The notes under the pieces are model-generated. The model saw only the letters and a program-made list of their open reading frames with translations. It did not search any database and was not told the DNA's origin. Of a stretch of 64,000 nt of DNA, positions 1-11,721 are shown piece by piece; position 1 is the first letter of the stretch, and every line of letters starts with the position of its first letter. The translations under genes were made by a program, and so were the position numbers. Source of the stretch: Oxalobacteraceae bacterium (lineage in GTDB: Bacteria; Pseudomonadota; Gammaproteobacteria; Burkholderiales; Burkholderiaceae_D); NCBI GenBank assembly GCA_013284265.1, contig JABTBR010000008.1, positions 1-64,000 on the forward strand, written 5' to 3'.

Positions 1-15
1 TGGGTTCAAATGAAA

Positions 16-32
16 GCCGGCAACCCGCCGGC
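16..32 (-). terminator. Hairpin downstream of ahpF
   Basis: A perfect 6-bp stem (GCCGGC) with a 5-base loop lies just past the ahpF stop. Read on the minus strand it is followed by TTTCATTTG, a short T-rich tail. It is a plausible but weak rho-independent terminator for the ahpCF unit. Confidence 0.5.
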
Positions 33-40
33 TCAGCTGA

Positions 41-1633
41 TTAGGCCGCCACCGCCACCTTGGCGACATCGGCCGCCTCGCCTTGATCATCCGAACGGAT
101 CAGGTGATCGAAGGCCGCCAGTGCCGCCTTGGCACCCTCGCCGACCGCGATGACGATCTGCTTGAACGGCACCGTGGTCACGTCGCCGGCGGCGAACACG
201 CCCGGTACCGAAGTCTGGCCGCGTGCGTCGACTTCAATCTCGCCATGGCGCGACAGGGCGATGGTGCCCTTGAGCCATTCGGTATTCGGCACCAGGCCGA
301 TCTGTACGAACACCCCTTCCAGCTCGACCTTCTGCGCCGCACCCGACACCCGGTCGGTATAACTGAGCGCATTGACGATCTTGCCGTCGCCGTGGATCTC
401 GGTGGTCTGCGCCGAGGTGATCACGGTGACATTGGCCAGGCTGTGCAGCTTGCGCTGCAGCACCGCGTCGGCGCGCAGTTCGGCGCCGAATTCGATCAGC
501 GTCACATGCTTGACCAGGCCGGCCAGGTCGATCGCCGCTTCCACACCGGAGTTGCCGCCGCCGATCACGGCCACGCGCTTGCCCTTGAACAAGGGACCGT
601 CGCAGTGCGGGCAGTAGGCGACACCATGGTTGCGGTATTCCTTCTCGCCCGGCACATTGATTTCCCTCCAGCGCGCGCCGGTGGCCAGAATCACCGATTT
701 GCTTTTCAACACAGCACCGCTGGCGGTCTTGATTTCGATCAGCTTGCCCGGCACCAGCTCGGCGGCGCGCTGGGTGTTCATGATGTCCACGTCATAGGTC
801 TTGACGTGCTGTTCCAGCGCCACGGCGAATTGCGGACCATCGGTTTCCTTGACGGACACGAAGTTCTCGATCGACAGGGTGTCGAGCACCTGGCCGCCGA
901 AACGCTCGGCCAGCACGCCGGTCTTGATGCCTTTGCGGGCGGCGTAGATCGCCGCGGCCGCGCCGGCCGGACCGCCGCCGACGATCAGCACGTCGAACAC
1001 GTCTTTCTTGCTCAGTTCTTCGGCCTGGCGGGCGCCGGCGTTCTTGTCCAGCTTGGACAGGATCTCTTCCACATTGGTCCGGCCCTGGCCGAAGTGTTCG
1101 CCGTTCAGGAACATCATCGGCACGGCCATGATCTGGCGCGCTTCGACTTCTTGCGGGAACACGCCGCCATCGATGGTGGTGACCTTGATGCGCGGGTTAA
1201 TCACCGACATCGCGTTGAGCGCCTGCACCACTTCCGGGCAGTTGTGGCAGCTCAGCGAGATGAAGGTTTCAAATTCGTAATCGCCATCGAGATTGCGGAT
1301 CTGTTCGATCACGGCATCGTCGAAGCGGATGGTGTGGCCGCCCACTTGCAGCAAGGCCAGCACCAGGGAGGTGAATTCATGGCCCATCGGGATGCCGGCG
1401 AAACGCACGCCGATATCGGTGCCCGGGCGGTTGATGCTGAAGGAAGGCTTGCGCTCATTGTCGTCGCTGCGTTCGACCAGCGTGATCTTGTCGCTCAACA
1501 GGACGATTTCCTGGAGCAGTTCCTGCATCTCGCGGGCCTTGGCGCTGTCATCGAGAGAGGCGACGATCTCAATTGGCTGCACTACTTTTTCCAAATAGGA
1601 TTTCAACTGGGATTTCAGGTCTGCATCTAACAT
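41..1633 (-). CDS. ahpF: Alkyl hydroperoxide reductase subunit F
   Basis: This is the cytoplasmic flavoprotein that passes electrons from NAD(P)H to AhpC for reduction of peroxides. The 530-residue length fits the family (about 520). The N-terminal tandem thioredoxin-like domain carries a CxxC (SCHNCPE, C129/C132). A FAD-binding [10 protein letters not shown] motif follows near residue 218. The thioredoxin-reductase-type active site CPHC lies at about 341-344, and a second nucleotide-binding GGGNSG lies shortly after. It lies 96 bases downstream of ahpC on the same strand with its own AAGGAAG ribosome site, so the two are very likely co-transcribed. Confidence 0.97.
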   Translation of the reverse strand: MLDADLKSQLKSYLEKVVQPIEIVASLDDSAKAREMQELLQEIVLLSDKITLVERSDDNERKPSFSINRPGTDIGVRFAGIPMGHEFTSLVLALLQVGGHTIRFDDAVIEQIRNLDGDYEFETFISLSCHNCPEVVQALNAMSVINPRIKVTTIDGGVFPQEVEARQIMAVPMMFLNGEHFGQGRTNVEEILSKLDKNAGARQAEELSKKDVFDVLIVGGGPAGAAAAIYAARKGIKTGVLAERFGGQVLDTLSIENFVSVKETDGPQFAVALEQHVKTYDVDIMNTQRAAELVPGKLIEIKTASGAVLKSKSVILATGARWREINVPGEKEYRNHGVAYCPHCDGPLFKGKRVAVIGGGNSGVEAAIDLAGLVKHVTLIEFGAELRADAVLQRKLHSLANVTVITSAQTTEIHGDGKIVNALSYTDRVSGAAQKVELEGVFVQIGLVPNTEWLKGTIALSRHGEIEVDARGQTSVPGVFAAGDVTTVPFKQIVIAVGEGAKAALAAFDHLIRSDDQGEAADVAKVAVAA

Positions 1634-1671
1634 GATTTTTTCTTCCTTACATTTCTTTGGGCGAATGCCGG

Positions 1672-1690
1672 GCCGGACGCCCGGTCCGGC
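1672..1690 (-). other. Intercistronic hairpin between ahpC and ahpF
   Basis: GCCGGAC and GTCCGGC form a 7-bp stem with a 5-base loop between the two ahp genes. No T-run follows on the minus strand, so it is unlikely to be a full terminator. It may stabilise the ahpC end of the transcript and help give more AhpC than AhpF. That role is inference. Confidence 0.4.
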
Positions 1691-1729
1691 ATCGCGGTAC
1701 TACAAGTTTGCTGCGCTAGCGTTCAAGAC

Positions 1730-2293
1730 TTAGATCTTGCCGACCAGGTCCAGCGATGGCTTCAGGGTTGCTGCGCCTTCGGTCCACTTGGCTGGGCACA
1801 CTTCGCCTGGGTGGGAAGCGACGTACTGGGCTGCCTTGACTTTGCGCAGCAGTTCCGAGGCATCGCGGCCGATGCCGTTGTCATGCACTTCCAGCACCTT
1901 GATCTGGCCTTCTGGATTGATGACGAAGGTACCGCGCAGGGCCAGGCCTTCTTCTTCGATCATGACTTCGAAGTTACGCGACAGCAGGCCGGTAGGATCA
2001 CCGATCAGTGGGTATTGCACTTTCTTGATCGCGTCCGAGGTGTCGTGCCATGCTTTGTGCGCGAAGTGGGTATCGGTCGAGATACCGTAGACTTCCACGC
2101 CCAGTTTCGAGAACTCGGCGTAGCTATTGGCCAGGTCTTCCAGTTCGGTTGGGCAAACGAAGGTGAAGTCGGCTGGGTAGAACACGAATACCGACCATTT
2201 GCCTTTCAGGGAAGCTTCGGTCACGTCAACGAATTTGCCATTGTGGAAAGCGGTTGCCTTGAATGGTTTTACTTGGGTATTGATCAGAGACAT
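1730..2293 (-). CDS. ahpC: Alkyl hydroperoxide reductase subunit C (2-Cys peroxiredoxin)
   Basis: AhpC reduces hydrogen peroxide, organic peroxides and peroxynitrite in the cytoplasm and is recycled by AhpF. The 187-residue length equals that of the enterobacterial protein. The peroxidatic cysteine is C47 in DFTFVCPTE and the resolving cysteine is C166 in GEVCPAKW. Both are in the expected places for a typical 2-Cys AhpC1 peroxiredoxin. The ATG is preceded by GAGGAAAC, a good ribosome site. It is the first gene of an ahpC-ahpF unit with an OxyR-like site upstream. Confidence 0.98.
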   Translation of the reverse strand: MSLINTQVKPFKATAFHNGKFVDVTEASLKGKWSVFVFYPADFTFVCPTELEDLANSYAEFSKLGVEVYGISTDTHFAHKAWHDTSDAIKKVQYPLIGDPTGLLSRNFEVMIEEEGLALRGTFVINPEGQIKVLEVHDNGIGRDASELLRKVKAAQYVASHPGEVCPAKWTEGAATLKPSLDLVGKI

Positions 2294-2333
2294 TGTGGTT
2301 TCCTCGTGAGGGGTTGTGAATCATTGAGACTCA

Positions 2334-2399
2334 AGTGTACGGTTTTTTAACCCATATGCAAAATTGATTGTCGCAATAGTTTCAATACGTTTTAACTAT
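2334..2399 (-). promoter_or_regulatory. Candidate OxyR-controlled ahpC promoter
   Basis: Four tetramers with exact 7-base spacing lie at 2363-2399: ATTG, CAAT, ATAC, CTAT. This matches the OxyR layout ATAG-N7-CTAT-N7-ATAG-N7-CTAT at 3, 3, 3 and 4 of 4 positions. On the minus strand it is followed by a -10-like TACACT (about 2334-2339), some 40 bases before the ahpC ATG. OxyR control of ahpC is well known in other bacteria; here it is inferred from sequence. Confidence 0.6.
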
Positions 2400-2473
2400 C
2401 GAGACAGCAAATGGCATTGCTATTATCCCCGTTCCACGCCGTTAAGGCGCGCGCTGGCTTAATCTGTTGATAT

Positions 2474-2782
2474 CTATTCTTCGAGCGGTGGTCCGGCCAC
2501 GCCCAGGCGGGCGAGGAAGATTTCCAGCTGGGGGCCGATGGCCTGGGACGGGTCGAACTTGCCTTGCAAGGCGTAGCGCTGGCGCTTCGATCCCGCGTCG
2601 ACGATTTCGGCGCTGAAGTTGCCGTTTTCCCAGCAGGTGACGCGGCCGGTGGCGTTGCCCGTTTCCAGGTCGAGGCGCACGGTGGAGTTGAGCGAAGCCT
2701 GGCCCAGCACTAGCTGGGACGCCATATCCTCGGGCAAGGTGGCGATGGTGGCGCGGGCCCAGGCATAGAATAGTTGCAGCAT
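2474..2782 (-). CDS. Small protein of unknown function, 102 aa
   Basis: The protein begins MLQLFYAWAR; an upstream extension to 2830 is possible, but the shorter start gives a clean amphipathic N-terminus. It has no signal peptide or membrane segment. A central stretch VTCWENGNFSAEIVDA with alternating hydrophobic residues suggests a small beta-rich fold. It faintly recalls polymorphic-toxin immunity proteins with a WExGxxxxEVxD pattern, but no toxin gene is adjacent and this is a weak guess. It stands alone between ahpC and the GGDEF-EAL gene, with the same strand as both. Confidence 0.6.
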   Translation of the reverse strand: MLQLFYAWARATIATLPEDMASQLVLGQASLNSTVRLDLETGNATGRVTCWENGNFSAEIVDAGSKRQRYALQGKFDPSQAIGPQLEIFLARLGVAGPPLEE

Positions 2783-2877
2783 GCGGCGATCCCTTTCACG
2801 GTGATCCAAACGGCCGGGCAGACGATACACTGGCTACGATTGTAGTCCCTTTGCCGCCGAGGGAAAGTCCCGTTCGC

Positions 2878-5706
2878 TCAGGCCTGCAGGCGCTCGCGCT
2901 GTTCCCTGAGCAGCTCGTCGAACTGTGCGCCCGGCATCGGCCGCGCGAACAGATAGCCCTGGCCATAGTCGCAGCCGGCCCCGGCCAGCAGATCGCGCTG
3001 CTCCGGCGTCTCCACCCCTTCGGCGATGACGCGCAGGCCCAGCTTGTGGGCCATCACGATGATCGCGTCCGACAGCGCCATATCGCTCGATTCGGGCGCC
3101 AGGTTGCGGGTGAAGGAGCGGTCGATCTTCAGATAATCGATGTCGAATTTCTTCAGGTAGGACAGCGAGGAATAGCCGGTGCCGAAGTCGTCCAGCGCCA
3201 CCTGGATGCCGGCGTCGCGCAATTGCAGCAGCTTGGCGGTGACGGCCTCGCTGGCGTCGAGCAGCAAGCCTTCGGTGATCTCCACCACCACCGACTGGCC
3301 CGGCAGATCACGCGCCTCGAGCTGCTGCAGCCAGCCCGAATAGCAGCCATCCTCGCGCTGGAATTCCAGCGGCGACTGGTTGACGCTGACCTGGAATTGC
3401 GGATGGTGTTCCAGCCGCCAGCGCTGCACCCATTGCAGCGATTCGCGGAATACCCACTCGCCGATGTCGATGATCAGGCCGCTCGCCTCGGCCAGCGGAA
3501 TGAATTCCAGCGGGCTGACCACGCCGCGCTGCGGATGGTTCCAGCGTATCAGCGCCTCGGCCTTGTGGATGCGTCCGCTGGCCAGATGCACGATGGGCTG
3601 GAAGAACAGTTCGAACTGCTCGCCCTTGAGCGCGCCGCGCAGATCGTTGGTCAGGCGCATGCGGTTCAGCGCCGCCACCTGCAGCACCGGCGTGAAGTAG
3701 CTGAAACGGTTGCGGCCCGCGCCCTTGGCCGCGTACATGGCCTGGTCTGCATGCTTGAGCAAGTCTTCGATGTCGTGGGCGTCGTCGGGGAACAGGGTGA
3801 TGCCGATGCTGGCCGACACGAAAGCCTGCTCCTGGCCCAGGTCGAAGGGCGCCAGCAGGCTGTCGATGATGGACTGGGCCACCCGTTCGACCAGGTCGGC
3901 CTCGTGCAGCTCGGTCAGGATCACGGTGAATTCATCGCCGCCCAGGCGCGCCACCGTGTCCGAGGCGCGCACACAGGCCGAGATGCGGCGCGCCGCGTCG
4001 ATCAGCAGGATGTCGCCCTGATGGTGGCCCAGGGTATCGTTGACTTCCTTGAAGTGGTCCAGGTCGATGAACAGGATGGCCAGGTGGCTGCCGTCGCGGC
4101 GGCACTTGATGATGTCGTGCGCCAGCCGGTCATGGAACATGCGCCGGTTCGGCAACTGGGTCAGGGCGTCGAAATTGGCTTGCTGCCAGATCAGCTCCTC
4201 CGACTGCTTTTTCTCCGTCACATCTTCGATCATGCTCAGGTGATAGGGATGGGCGGCGGCGGCCGCGCCGATGGCGGCCACCGAGGCATCGACCCAGACC
4301 ACCGAGCCGTCCGGGCGCAGCAGGCGCTTGGACAGCTTGTAGCCGGCGCTGCGGCGGGCATTCAGTTCTTCCATATGGATCAATTCGGCCAGCACATCGT
4401 CGGGGTGGCTGATATCGCTCCATTTGCTCGCCTTCATCTGTTCCAGCGAGCGCCCGGCGATGTCCAGATAGCGCTGATTGATGTCGTGGAACTGGCCGCT
4501 GACGGTGTCGATCAGGGCGATGCCCATCGGCGCCGCCTCGAACATGGTGCGGAAGCGCTGCTCGCCCTTGCGGATGGTGTCCTCGGCGCGCTTGCGCTCG
4601 CGCGCCAGCAGGCTGAAGTGGATGGCACCGGCCAGCAACAGCAAGGCGCCGGCGCCGCCGAGCACGCGGTACACCCAGGTCAGGCTGTCGCTGCCCTGAT
4701 CGGCCTGGTACAGGAAGCCGTCGAAGGAGACATTGCGCGGCAGCAGGCCCAGGTCGGCGTACACCTCGGCGATATGGCGCCAGCGCGCCGGGTTCATATA
4801 GCCGATCTCCACCAGCACCGGCTGCACCAGCGGCACCATCTGGCGCGCCTCGTACAGCAGGTGCTGGCGGTCGAAGCGGCGGCTGTATTTGTTCAGGATC
4901 AGCTCGGCCACCTCTTCCTGGTGGCTCATCGCATACTGCCAACCACGCATCGAGGCGGCGCGGAAGGCGCGCACCCGGTCCGGATGGGTATTGAGTTCCT
5001 GCTCGCTGGTAAACAGATTGTCGCCGTAGAAATCGATCCCGGCCGAACGGGGGGTGTAGACATCGTAGGCAAAGCCGATCCGGTCCAGCAGGTCCGGCTC
5101 GTTGGTCACATAGATCGACAGCGCATCGACCTTGCCGCTGACCAGGTCGTCCGGATTATAGGTGTGCTCGACGCGCTGCAGCCGGTAACTGGGGATGCCT
5201 TCCTTCTTCAGGTAGGCCAGCAGCTCATCGGCATGGGTCAGCTCGTCGGTGAGCGAACCTATCATCACGCGCTTGCCGATGATGCGGCGGATATCGGGCT
5301 CGGCACCGCTCTGGCGCATCGCCAGCGCATACGGCGAATGCTGGAAGATCACGCCCAGCACCACCAGCGGCTTGCCGGCCTGGCGCGCCAGCAGCAGGCT
5401 GCTGCTGCCCACGCCGTATTGCGCCTTGCCGGCCAGCACCGCGCGTTCCGGCTCATTGCCGTCGGCTCCCTCGGTCAGGCTGACCTCCAGCCCCGCCTCG
5501 CGGTAATAGCCCTGCTGCACGGCCGCGTAATAGCCGGCGAACTGGAACTGATGGCTGTGCTTGAGTTGCAGGGTGATCTTGTCGAGCGCCTGGGCCGGCA
5601 GCGGCAGCAGCGCGGCGCAGGCCAGCGCCAGCGCGGCCAGAGGGCGCGGCGGCCGGCGCAATGCGCGGACAAGACGGGAGATGGCAGCGGCGGGGTGAAC
5701 GGGCAC
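2878..5706 (-). CDS. Periplasmic NMT1/THI5-like sensor with PAS, GGDEF and EAL domains
   Basis: This is a membrane-bound cyclic-di-GMP turnover protein with a solute-binding sensor. A signal peptide ends near PLPAQA. Next comes a substrate-binding domain of the NMT1/THI5 type ([19 protein letters not shown]), then one membrane helix, a PAS domain, a GGDEF domain with intact RLGGDEF at about residue 590, and an EAL domain with EALIRW at about 715 and VIAEGVET near the end. Both catalytic signatures look intact, so cyclase, phosphodiesterase or both are possible. The start is uncertain: GTG at 5706 or GTG at 5766, neither with a clear ribosome site. The ligand is unknown; relatives of this sensor bind pyrimidine-like or sulfonate-like molecules. 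Confidence 0.9.
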   Translation of the reverse strand: MPVHPAAAISRLVRALRRPPRPLAALALACAALLPLPAQALDKITLQLKHSHQFQFAGYYAAVQQGYYREAGLEVSLTEGADGNEPERAVLAGKAQYGVGSSSLLLARQAGKPLVVLGVIFQHSPYALAMRQSGAEPDIRRIIGKRVMIGSLTDELTHADELLAYLKKEGIPSYRLQRVEHTYNPDDLVSGKVDALSIYVTNEPDLLDRIGFAYDVYTPRSAGIDFYGDNLFTSEQELNTHPDRVRAFRAASMRGWQYAMSHQEEVAELILNKYSRRFDRQHLLYEARQMVPLVQPVLVEIGYMNPARWRHIAEVYADLGLLPRNVSFDGFLYQADQGSDSLTWVYRVLGGAGALLLLAGAIHFSLLARERKRAEDTIRKGEQRFRTMFEAAPMGIALIDTVSGQFHDINQRYLDIAGRSLEQMKASKWSDISHPDDVLAELIHMEELNARRSAGYKLSKRLLRPDGSVVWVDASVAAIGAAAAAHPYHLSMIEDVTEKKQSEELIWQQANFDALTQLPNRRMFHDRLAHDIIKCRRDGSHLAILFIDLDHFKEVNDTLGHHQGDILLIDAARRISACVRASDTVARLGGDEFTVILTELHEADLVERVAQSIIDSLLAPFDLGQEQAFVSASIGITLFPDDAHDIEDLLKHADQAMYAAKGAGRNRFSYFTPVLQVAALNRMRLTNDLRGALKGEQFELFFQPIVHLASGRIHKAEALIRWNHPQRGVVSPLEFIPLAEASGLIIDIGEWVFRESLQWVQRWRLEHHPQFQVSVNQSPLEFQREDGCYSGWLQQLEARDLPGQSVVVEITEGLLLDASEAVTAKLLQLRDAGIQVALDDFGTGYSSLSYLKKFDIDYLKIDRSFTRNLAPESSDMALSDAIIVMAHKLGLRVIAEGVETPEQRDLLAGAGCDYGQGYLFARPMPGAQFDELLREQRERLQA

Positions 5707-5822
5707 TGAGCGATCCGAAAGCGGGTTGAGGGGGTTGCGGTCTGCAGAGTGGCGTAGTTGCCACACACAAATTGTAGCCGCTTCGGCCGCCCATGCGGCA
5801 TTTATCCCCTCCGGAACGCAGC

Positions 5823-5860
5823 AAAAGCAACGGGCGGCGGGCTTGCGCCGCGCCGCCCGT
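5823..5860 (-). terminator. Terminator after the RCC1-repeat gene
   Basis: A 9-bp perfect stem (ACGGGCGGC / GCCGCCCGT, 5830-5838 and 5852-5860) lies 26 bases beyond the stop codon. On the minus strand it is followed by TTGCTTTTGC. The strong GC stem and T-rich tail support rho-independent termination. Confidence 0.6.
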
Positions 5861-5885
5861 GGGCCAGGGCCGCCGCCTTGCGACT

Positions 5886-7301
5886 TTATGGCAGGTTGGT
5901 CGGGATCTGCTGGTTGAGCAATTTGCCATTGCCCAACTGGCCTTCGGTGCCACGGCCCCAGCCCCAGATGCTGTTATCGGTCTGCAAGCCGAAGCTGTGC
6001 GAGGCGCCGGCCGCGACCACCGACCAGCTGTTCAGGTTGCCGATCTGGACCGGCACGGCCTGGTCCAGCCCGGCGCCATCGCCCAACTGGCCGTCGGTAT
6101 TCGCACCCCAGGCCCACAGCGAGCCATCGGTACGCACCGCCAGCGAATGCAGGTCGCCCGCCGAGATCGACTGCCAGTTGACGGTGGACGCGATCAGCAC
6201 CGGCGCCAGCACGTCGGAGAAACCGTTATTGCCCACCTGGCCGGACGCATTGCCGCCCCAGCCGTAGAGCGAGCCGTCGTTGCGCAGCGCCATCGAATGG
6301 GTCTTGCCGGCCGCGATCGCGGTCCAGAACGAATTACCCACCTGGGTCGGGATCAGCACATCGACATTGCGCGCGCCATTGCCGAGCTGGCCGTTATTGT
6401 TGCCGCCCCAGACGAACAGCGAGCCATCCTTGAGCAGGGCCATGCTATGGATGGTACCGGCCGCCACCTTGGTATACAGGGCGGTGCCGATCTTGGTCGG
6501 AATCAGCTTGTCGGCCTTGGTGTTATCGCCCAGCTGGCCGTTGAAATTGCGGCCCCATGCATACAGTATGCCCTTGCTGATGGCCAGGGTATGCGCTTCG
6601 CCCACGGCCACATAGCTGTAGTCGGTACCGGCGATCTTGACCGGGGCCGGACGGTCGGTGGCGGTGCCATCGCCCAGCTGGCCATTGTGGTTGTAGCCCC
6701 AGGCCCACAAGGTGCCGTCGTTGCGGATCGCCATGGTGTGGTAACGCCCGGTGGCGACCATTTTCCAGGTACTGACGCCGCCGGTGACCAGTGCCGGCAC
6801 GTCATGGTCGGTGGTGGTGCCATCGCCCAGCTCGCCGTTATGGTTGCTGCCCCAGGAGTACAGGGTGGCATCGGCCTTGCGCGCGAAGCTATGGTCGCCG
6901 CCGGCCGCGATCGAGGTCCACGGCGCGATCACCGTCAGTGCGGTGGTGGCGCTGACCGAATCGACGGTGGCCGTCACAGTGTCGGTACCGACGGCCTTGC
7001 CGGTGACCAGGCCGCTGGTAAACACCACGCCCACCACGGACGACTTGGCGGTCCAGCTGACGCCGGTGGTGAGCGCCTTGGTGCTGCCGTCCGAGTAGGT
7101 TCCGGTGGCCACCAGCTGGACGCTGGTGCCGATGGCGATGGTCGGGTTGACCGGCGTCACATTGAGCGACTTGAGGGTGACGCTGGTGCCGGGCGTGGTC
7201 GGCGTGGTGGTGGCGCTATCGCTGCCGCCACCGCCGCAAGCGGCGAACAGGGCCAGCATGGGCACCAGCAGCAGGGAGGTGAATTTAAACGAGGTTTTCA
7301 T
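5886..7301 (-). CDS. RCC1-repeat beta-propeller lipoprotein with Ig-like domain
   Basis: The chosen ATG at 7301 begins [20 protein letters not shown] with a lipobox cysteine at residue 22 (FAACGGGG), so the mature protein is probably a membrane-anchored lipoprotein. Residues about 38-120 resemble a bacterial Ig-like (BIG2) domain. From about 125 to the end there are seven RCC1 units, each marked by a G(Q/E)(L/V)G(D/N) core as in [13 protein letters not shown], enough for one seven-bladed propeller. The ORF extends upstream to 7451, but that part has no signal-peptide character. Function is unknown; in bacteria such proteins are usually secreted or surface-exposed binding scaffolds. Confidence 0.88.
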   Translation of the reverse strand: MKTSFKFTSLLLVPMLALFAACGGGGSDSATTTPTTPGTSVTLKSLNVTPVNPTIAIGTSVQLVATGTYSDGSTKALTTGVSWTAKSSVVGVVFTSGLVTGKAVGTDTVTATVDSVSATTALTVIAPWTSIAAGGDHSFARKADATLYSWGSNHNGELGDGTTTDHDVPALVTGGVSTWKMVATGRYHTMAIRNDGTLWAWGYNHNGQLGDGTATDRPAPVKIAGTDYSYVAVGEAHTLAISKGILYAWGRNFNGQLGDNTKADKLIPTKIGTALYTKVAAGTIHSMALLKDGSLFVWGGNNNGQLGNGARNVDVLIPTQVGNSFWTAIAAGKTHSMALRNDGSLYGWGGNASGQVGNNGFSDVLAPVLIASTVNWQSISAGDLHSLAVRTDGSLWAWGANTDGQLGDGAGLDQAVPVQIGNLNSWSVVAAGASHSFGLQTDNSIWGWGRGTEGQLGNGKLLNQQIPTNLP

Positions 7302-7558
7302 AGTCTTCCAGTTCGTCGCATCAAATGGGGCCGGGACGGAGGGGCGATTGCGCGTAACGGTGCCAGCATCTTGCCAGTGTAGCCCCAAGCGGACTGCGCG
7401 CATCGCCCGAGCAGAACCGATTTCGCTAGCCAATTGCCCTAATGACGGCATTTAACAACATTTCCTGATGGGAAAATGAAGCGTAGTGGGAATTGGGGGA
7501 AAACTCAAGCGGGATGTGCTGAGGTGTGGCGGAAGGTGGCGGGTTGCCGGCGCTGTTT

Positions 7559-7622
7559 AAACCCACGGCGTAACCCTGGGGTCTGACCCGGCGGGTCAGA
7601 CCCCGGCTCTTTGCCGTGGGTT
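7559..7622. repeat. Dispersed palindromic repeat, copy 1
   Basis: Outer arms AACCCACGGC and GCCGTGGGTT flank an inner 12-bp palindrome (GGGGTCTGACCC, GGCG linker, GGGTCAGACCCC). It lies between the RCC1 gene and ygiQ. Copies 2 to 4 are at 11595, 27277 and 59770. The structure suggests a REP-like element or a shared terminator-like cassette. Confidence 0.85.
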
Positions 7623-7623
7623 C

Positions 7624-7707
7624 AAAAAAGGGCAGCGGCACCTTGGAAAAAGGCAGCGACACCTTGAAAAAAGGCAACGGCACCTTGAAAAAAAGCAGGG
7701 CATCTTG
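7624..7707. repeat. Tandem repeat of about 21 bp, four units
   Basis: Four imperfect units of the form A5-7, GGCAGCGGCACCTTG follow directly after palindromic repeat copy 1 and lie just downstream of ygiQ on the minus strand. Unit boundaries are near 7624, 7647, 7667 and 7688. On the minus strand each unit carries a T5-7 run. No protein-coding role is evident. Confidence 0.8.
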
Positions 7708-7747
7708 CGATGCGCCTGCTCTATAGCCGGACTGCCGCAGTGTTGGC

Positions 7748-10069
<2,322 letters not shown>

Positions 10070-10275
10070 ATCGGACAGCATTGTACCGGAAATGCCTCGT
10101 TCCCGCTCGCCAGCTGCCGTTTTTTTAAGCAATTAATTTTGGAAATCCTTATATCTTTCAATAACTTGTGTCGTGGCGGACAAGATTACTCTTTGATAGA
10201 AGATGCCAGACTCCCATTGCTTTGTCATACAAGTTTGCTATAACGAATAGACAGTCATTGTTCAGGGAGACCACC

Positions 10276-10788
10276 ATGCGCCGCCGACTTTACTTCATGC
10301 TGCCCAATCCTGCGAGTGCCCGAGCCATGCTCGACGAGCTGTTGCTGGCCCGGATCGAGATCAGCCATATGCGCTTCCACGGACGCGACGGCACCTTGCC
10401 GGACGACATGCCTACCCTGAACTATCTGCAGAAAACCGATCTGGTCCATGGGGCCCAGCTGGGCGTCGTCATCGGCGCCATCGTCGGTCTGGGCGCGGGT
10501 ATTTTCCTGACCATGTTCCCGCCCGATGGTTTTACCCTGCGCACCGCCGCGATCCTGCTGGTGGCGCTCGGCGGCGCGGTGTTCGGCGGCTGGGCTTCCG
10601 GCATGAATGCGGCGGCCGTACCGAATACCAAGCTGCGGCAGTTCGCCGACCGGATCGAGCAGGGACAGGTGTTGTTGATACTGGACGTGCCGCTGGGGCG
10701 GGTCCAGGAAATCGAGGAGATGATCGCCAAACGTCATCCCGAAATCAGCTTTGGCGGTATTGAACCGCCGATGCTGGCGTTTCCGTAA
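10276..10788 (+). CDS. DUF1269-like small membrane protein
   Basis: The 170-residue protein starts MRRRLYFMLPN with CAGGGAGACC as ribosome site. Two hydrophobic segments, at about 60-80 (GAQLGVVIGAIVGLGAGIF) and 95-112, form a glycine-rich membrane hairpin. The flanking parts are soluble, with an N-terminal 'LPNPASARAMLDELL' helix and a C-terminal VQEIEEMIAKRHPE helix. This is the pattern of DUF1269/general stress membrane proteins. Function is unknown. It is single and convergent with the pair at 10841-11353. Confidence 0.8.
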   Translation: MRRRLYFMLPNPASARAMLDELLLARIEISHMRFHGRDGTLPDDMPTLNYLQKTDLVHGAQLGVVIGAIVGLGAGIFLTMFPPDGFTLRTAAILLVALGGAVFGGWASGMNAAAVPNTKLRQFADRIEQGQVLLILDVPLGRVQEIEEMIAKRHPEISFGGIEPPMLAFP

Positions 10789-10797
10789 CGCTGGCTG

Positions 10798-10818
10798 CCC
10801 GGGGCTACCGGCCCCGGG
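10798..10818. terminator. Bidirectional hairpin between convergent genes
   Basis: CCCGGGGC and GCCCCGGG form an 8-bp stem with a 5-base loop, followed by TTCTTCCTT on the plus strand. It lies 10 bases after the DUF1269-like gene and before the stop of the convergent DUF4404-like gene. Confidence 0.7.
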
Positions 10819-10840
10819 TTCTTCCTTGCTTTCTGCTTTG

Positions 10841-11113
10841 CTAAATTCCCATATTGGCCAGAATGGTGCCCAGCTCGCGCAGGGCCGGTTCCAGTTGCGG
10901 GTGGCGCGCGGCGAAACGGGCTGAAATTTCCTGCGTGCGTTCGGCCAGGCCATAGGTGGTGGTTTCGCCACTGTCTTCCGCACCGCGGTCGAGCAGCTGC
11001 TTGATATCGCCATCGAGCTGCCTGAGCAATTCCTGCAGTTCTTCGTCGATGGGACCGGTATTGGCCAGCTTGCCGTGCAGAGTCTTTAATGATGCCTTCA
11101 GATTGCTGTCCAT
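10841..11113 (-). CDS. DUF4404 family protein
   Basis: This 90-residue soluble, helical, acidic protein starts MDSNLKASLKTLHGKL. The pattern of an N-terminal helix (L..LH..L), an 'ELLRQLDGDIKQLLDR' segment and a C-terminal 'FAARHPQLEPALRELGTILANMGI' matches DUF4404. No catalytic residues can be pointed out. It is 27 bases downstream of the VF530-like gene and probably shares its transcript. Function is unknown. Confidence 0.8.
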   Translation of the reverse strand: MDSNLKASLKTLHGKLANTGPIDEELQELLRQLDGDIKQLLDRGAEDSGETTTYGLAERTQEISARFAARHPQLEPALRELGTILANMGI

Positions 11114-11140
11114 ATGCGTCCCCAGTGTATTCAGTCTTGC

Positions 11141-11353
11141 CTAGTCGATAAACGTGGTCGCAAGATAGAGTTCTTCCACTCGTTTCCTGGCCCACGGGGT
11201 CTTGCGTAAAAATTTCAGGCTGGACTTGATGCTCGGATCGCTGATGAAGCAATTGATGTCGATCCGCTGTGCCAGCTGTTCCCAGCCGTAATAGGCATGC
11301 AAGCGGGTGACGATCGCTTCCAGGGTCACACCGTGCAGGTCTTGCTCGCTCAT
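11141..11353 (-). CDS. VF530 (DUF2132) family DNA-binding-like protein
   Basis: This 70-residue protein begins [31 protein letters not shown] and ends [18 protein letters not shown]. That is the complete conserved layout of the VF530/DUF2132 family, whose structure suggests a DNA-binding helical fold. The role in cells is not known. It is probably the first gene of a two-gene unit with the DUF4404-like gene. Confidence 0.85.
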   Translation of the reverse strand: MSEQDLHGVTLEAIVTRLHAYYGWEQLAQRIDINCFISDPSIKSSLKFLRKTPWARKRVEELYLATTFID

Positions 11354-11721
11354 GTTTATATCTTACTCAAATTCGTCAATAAAGCACACGGCCTGTCGCA
11401 AACCGGTGGGTGTTAGCGCCACGTCCGCTGAGCAAAGGTGGCGAGGGTGTGGCATTTTGATACTTGTTGCGGACCGCGGGTGCAGCCGATTGCCTGGAAC
11501 CATTCTACCGTGTCGCGTGCAGACAGGTTTGAACGGTTCAGGATCAGGCGATGTGGGATGGGTGTGCGGCCTGCGAGCCGGCGGGGCAAGCTTGAACCCA
11601 CGGCGTACCCCTGGGGTCTGCCCCCAGGGTCGGGGGAGGGGCCAGGCCCCGCCGGTCCCGTTGGGACCGGCCCCCGGCTCTTTGCCGTGGGTTTAGAAAG
11701 AAGGTACCGGCGCGCCAACAT
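11354..11721. other. Gene-free interval with palindromic repeat
   Basis: I see no credible gene here. It holds repeat copy 2 (11595-11693). The rest is mixed-composition DNA upstream of the VF530-like gene, which must contain that gene's promoter. Open frames across it are low-complexity and cross the repeat. Confidence 0.6.
11595..11693. repeat. Dispersed palindromic repeat, copy 2 (expanded)
   Basis: The outer arms are the same as in copy 1 (AACCCACGGC ... GCCGTGGGTT). The centre is longer, with extra GC-rich palindromes including GGTCCCGTTGGGACC, giving 99 bp instead of about 64. It lies between the VF530-like gene and the 3' end of the M3 peptidase gene. Confidence 0.85.

Noticed and set aside
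2851-5709. A 952-codon open frame on the plus strand opposite the GGDEF-EAL gene
   Set aside because: Its protein is rich in Ala/Arg/His/Gln with no domain, and it mirrors the well-supported gene on the other strand. Long antisense frames are usual in GC-rich DNA.
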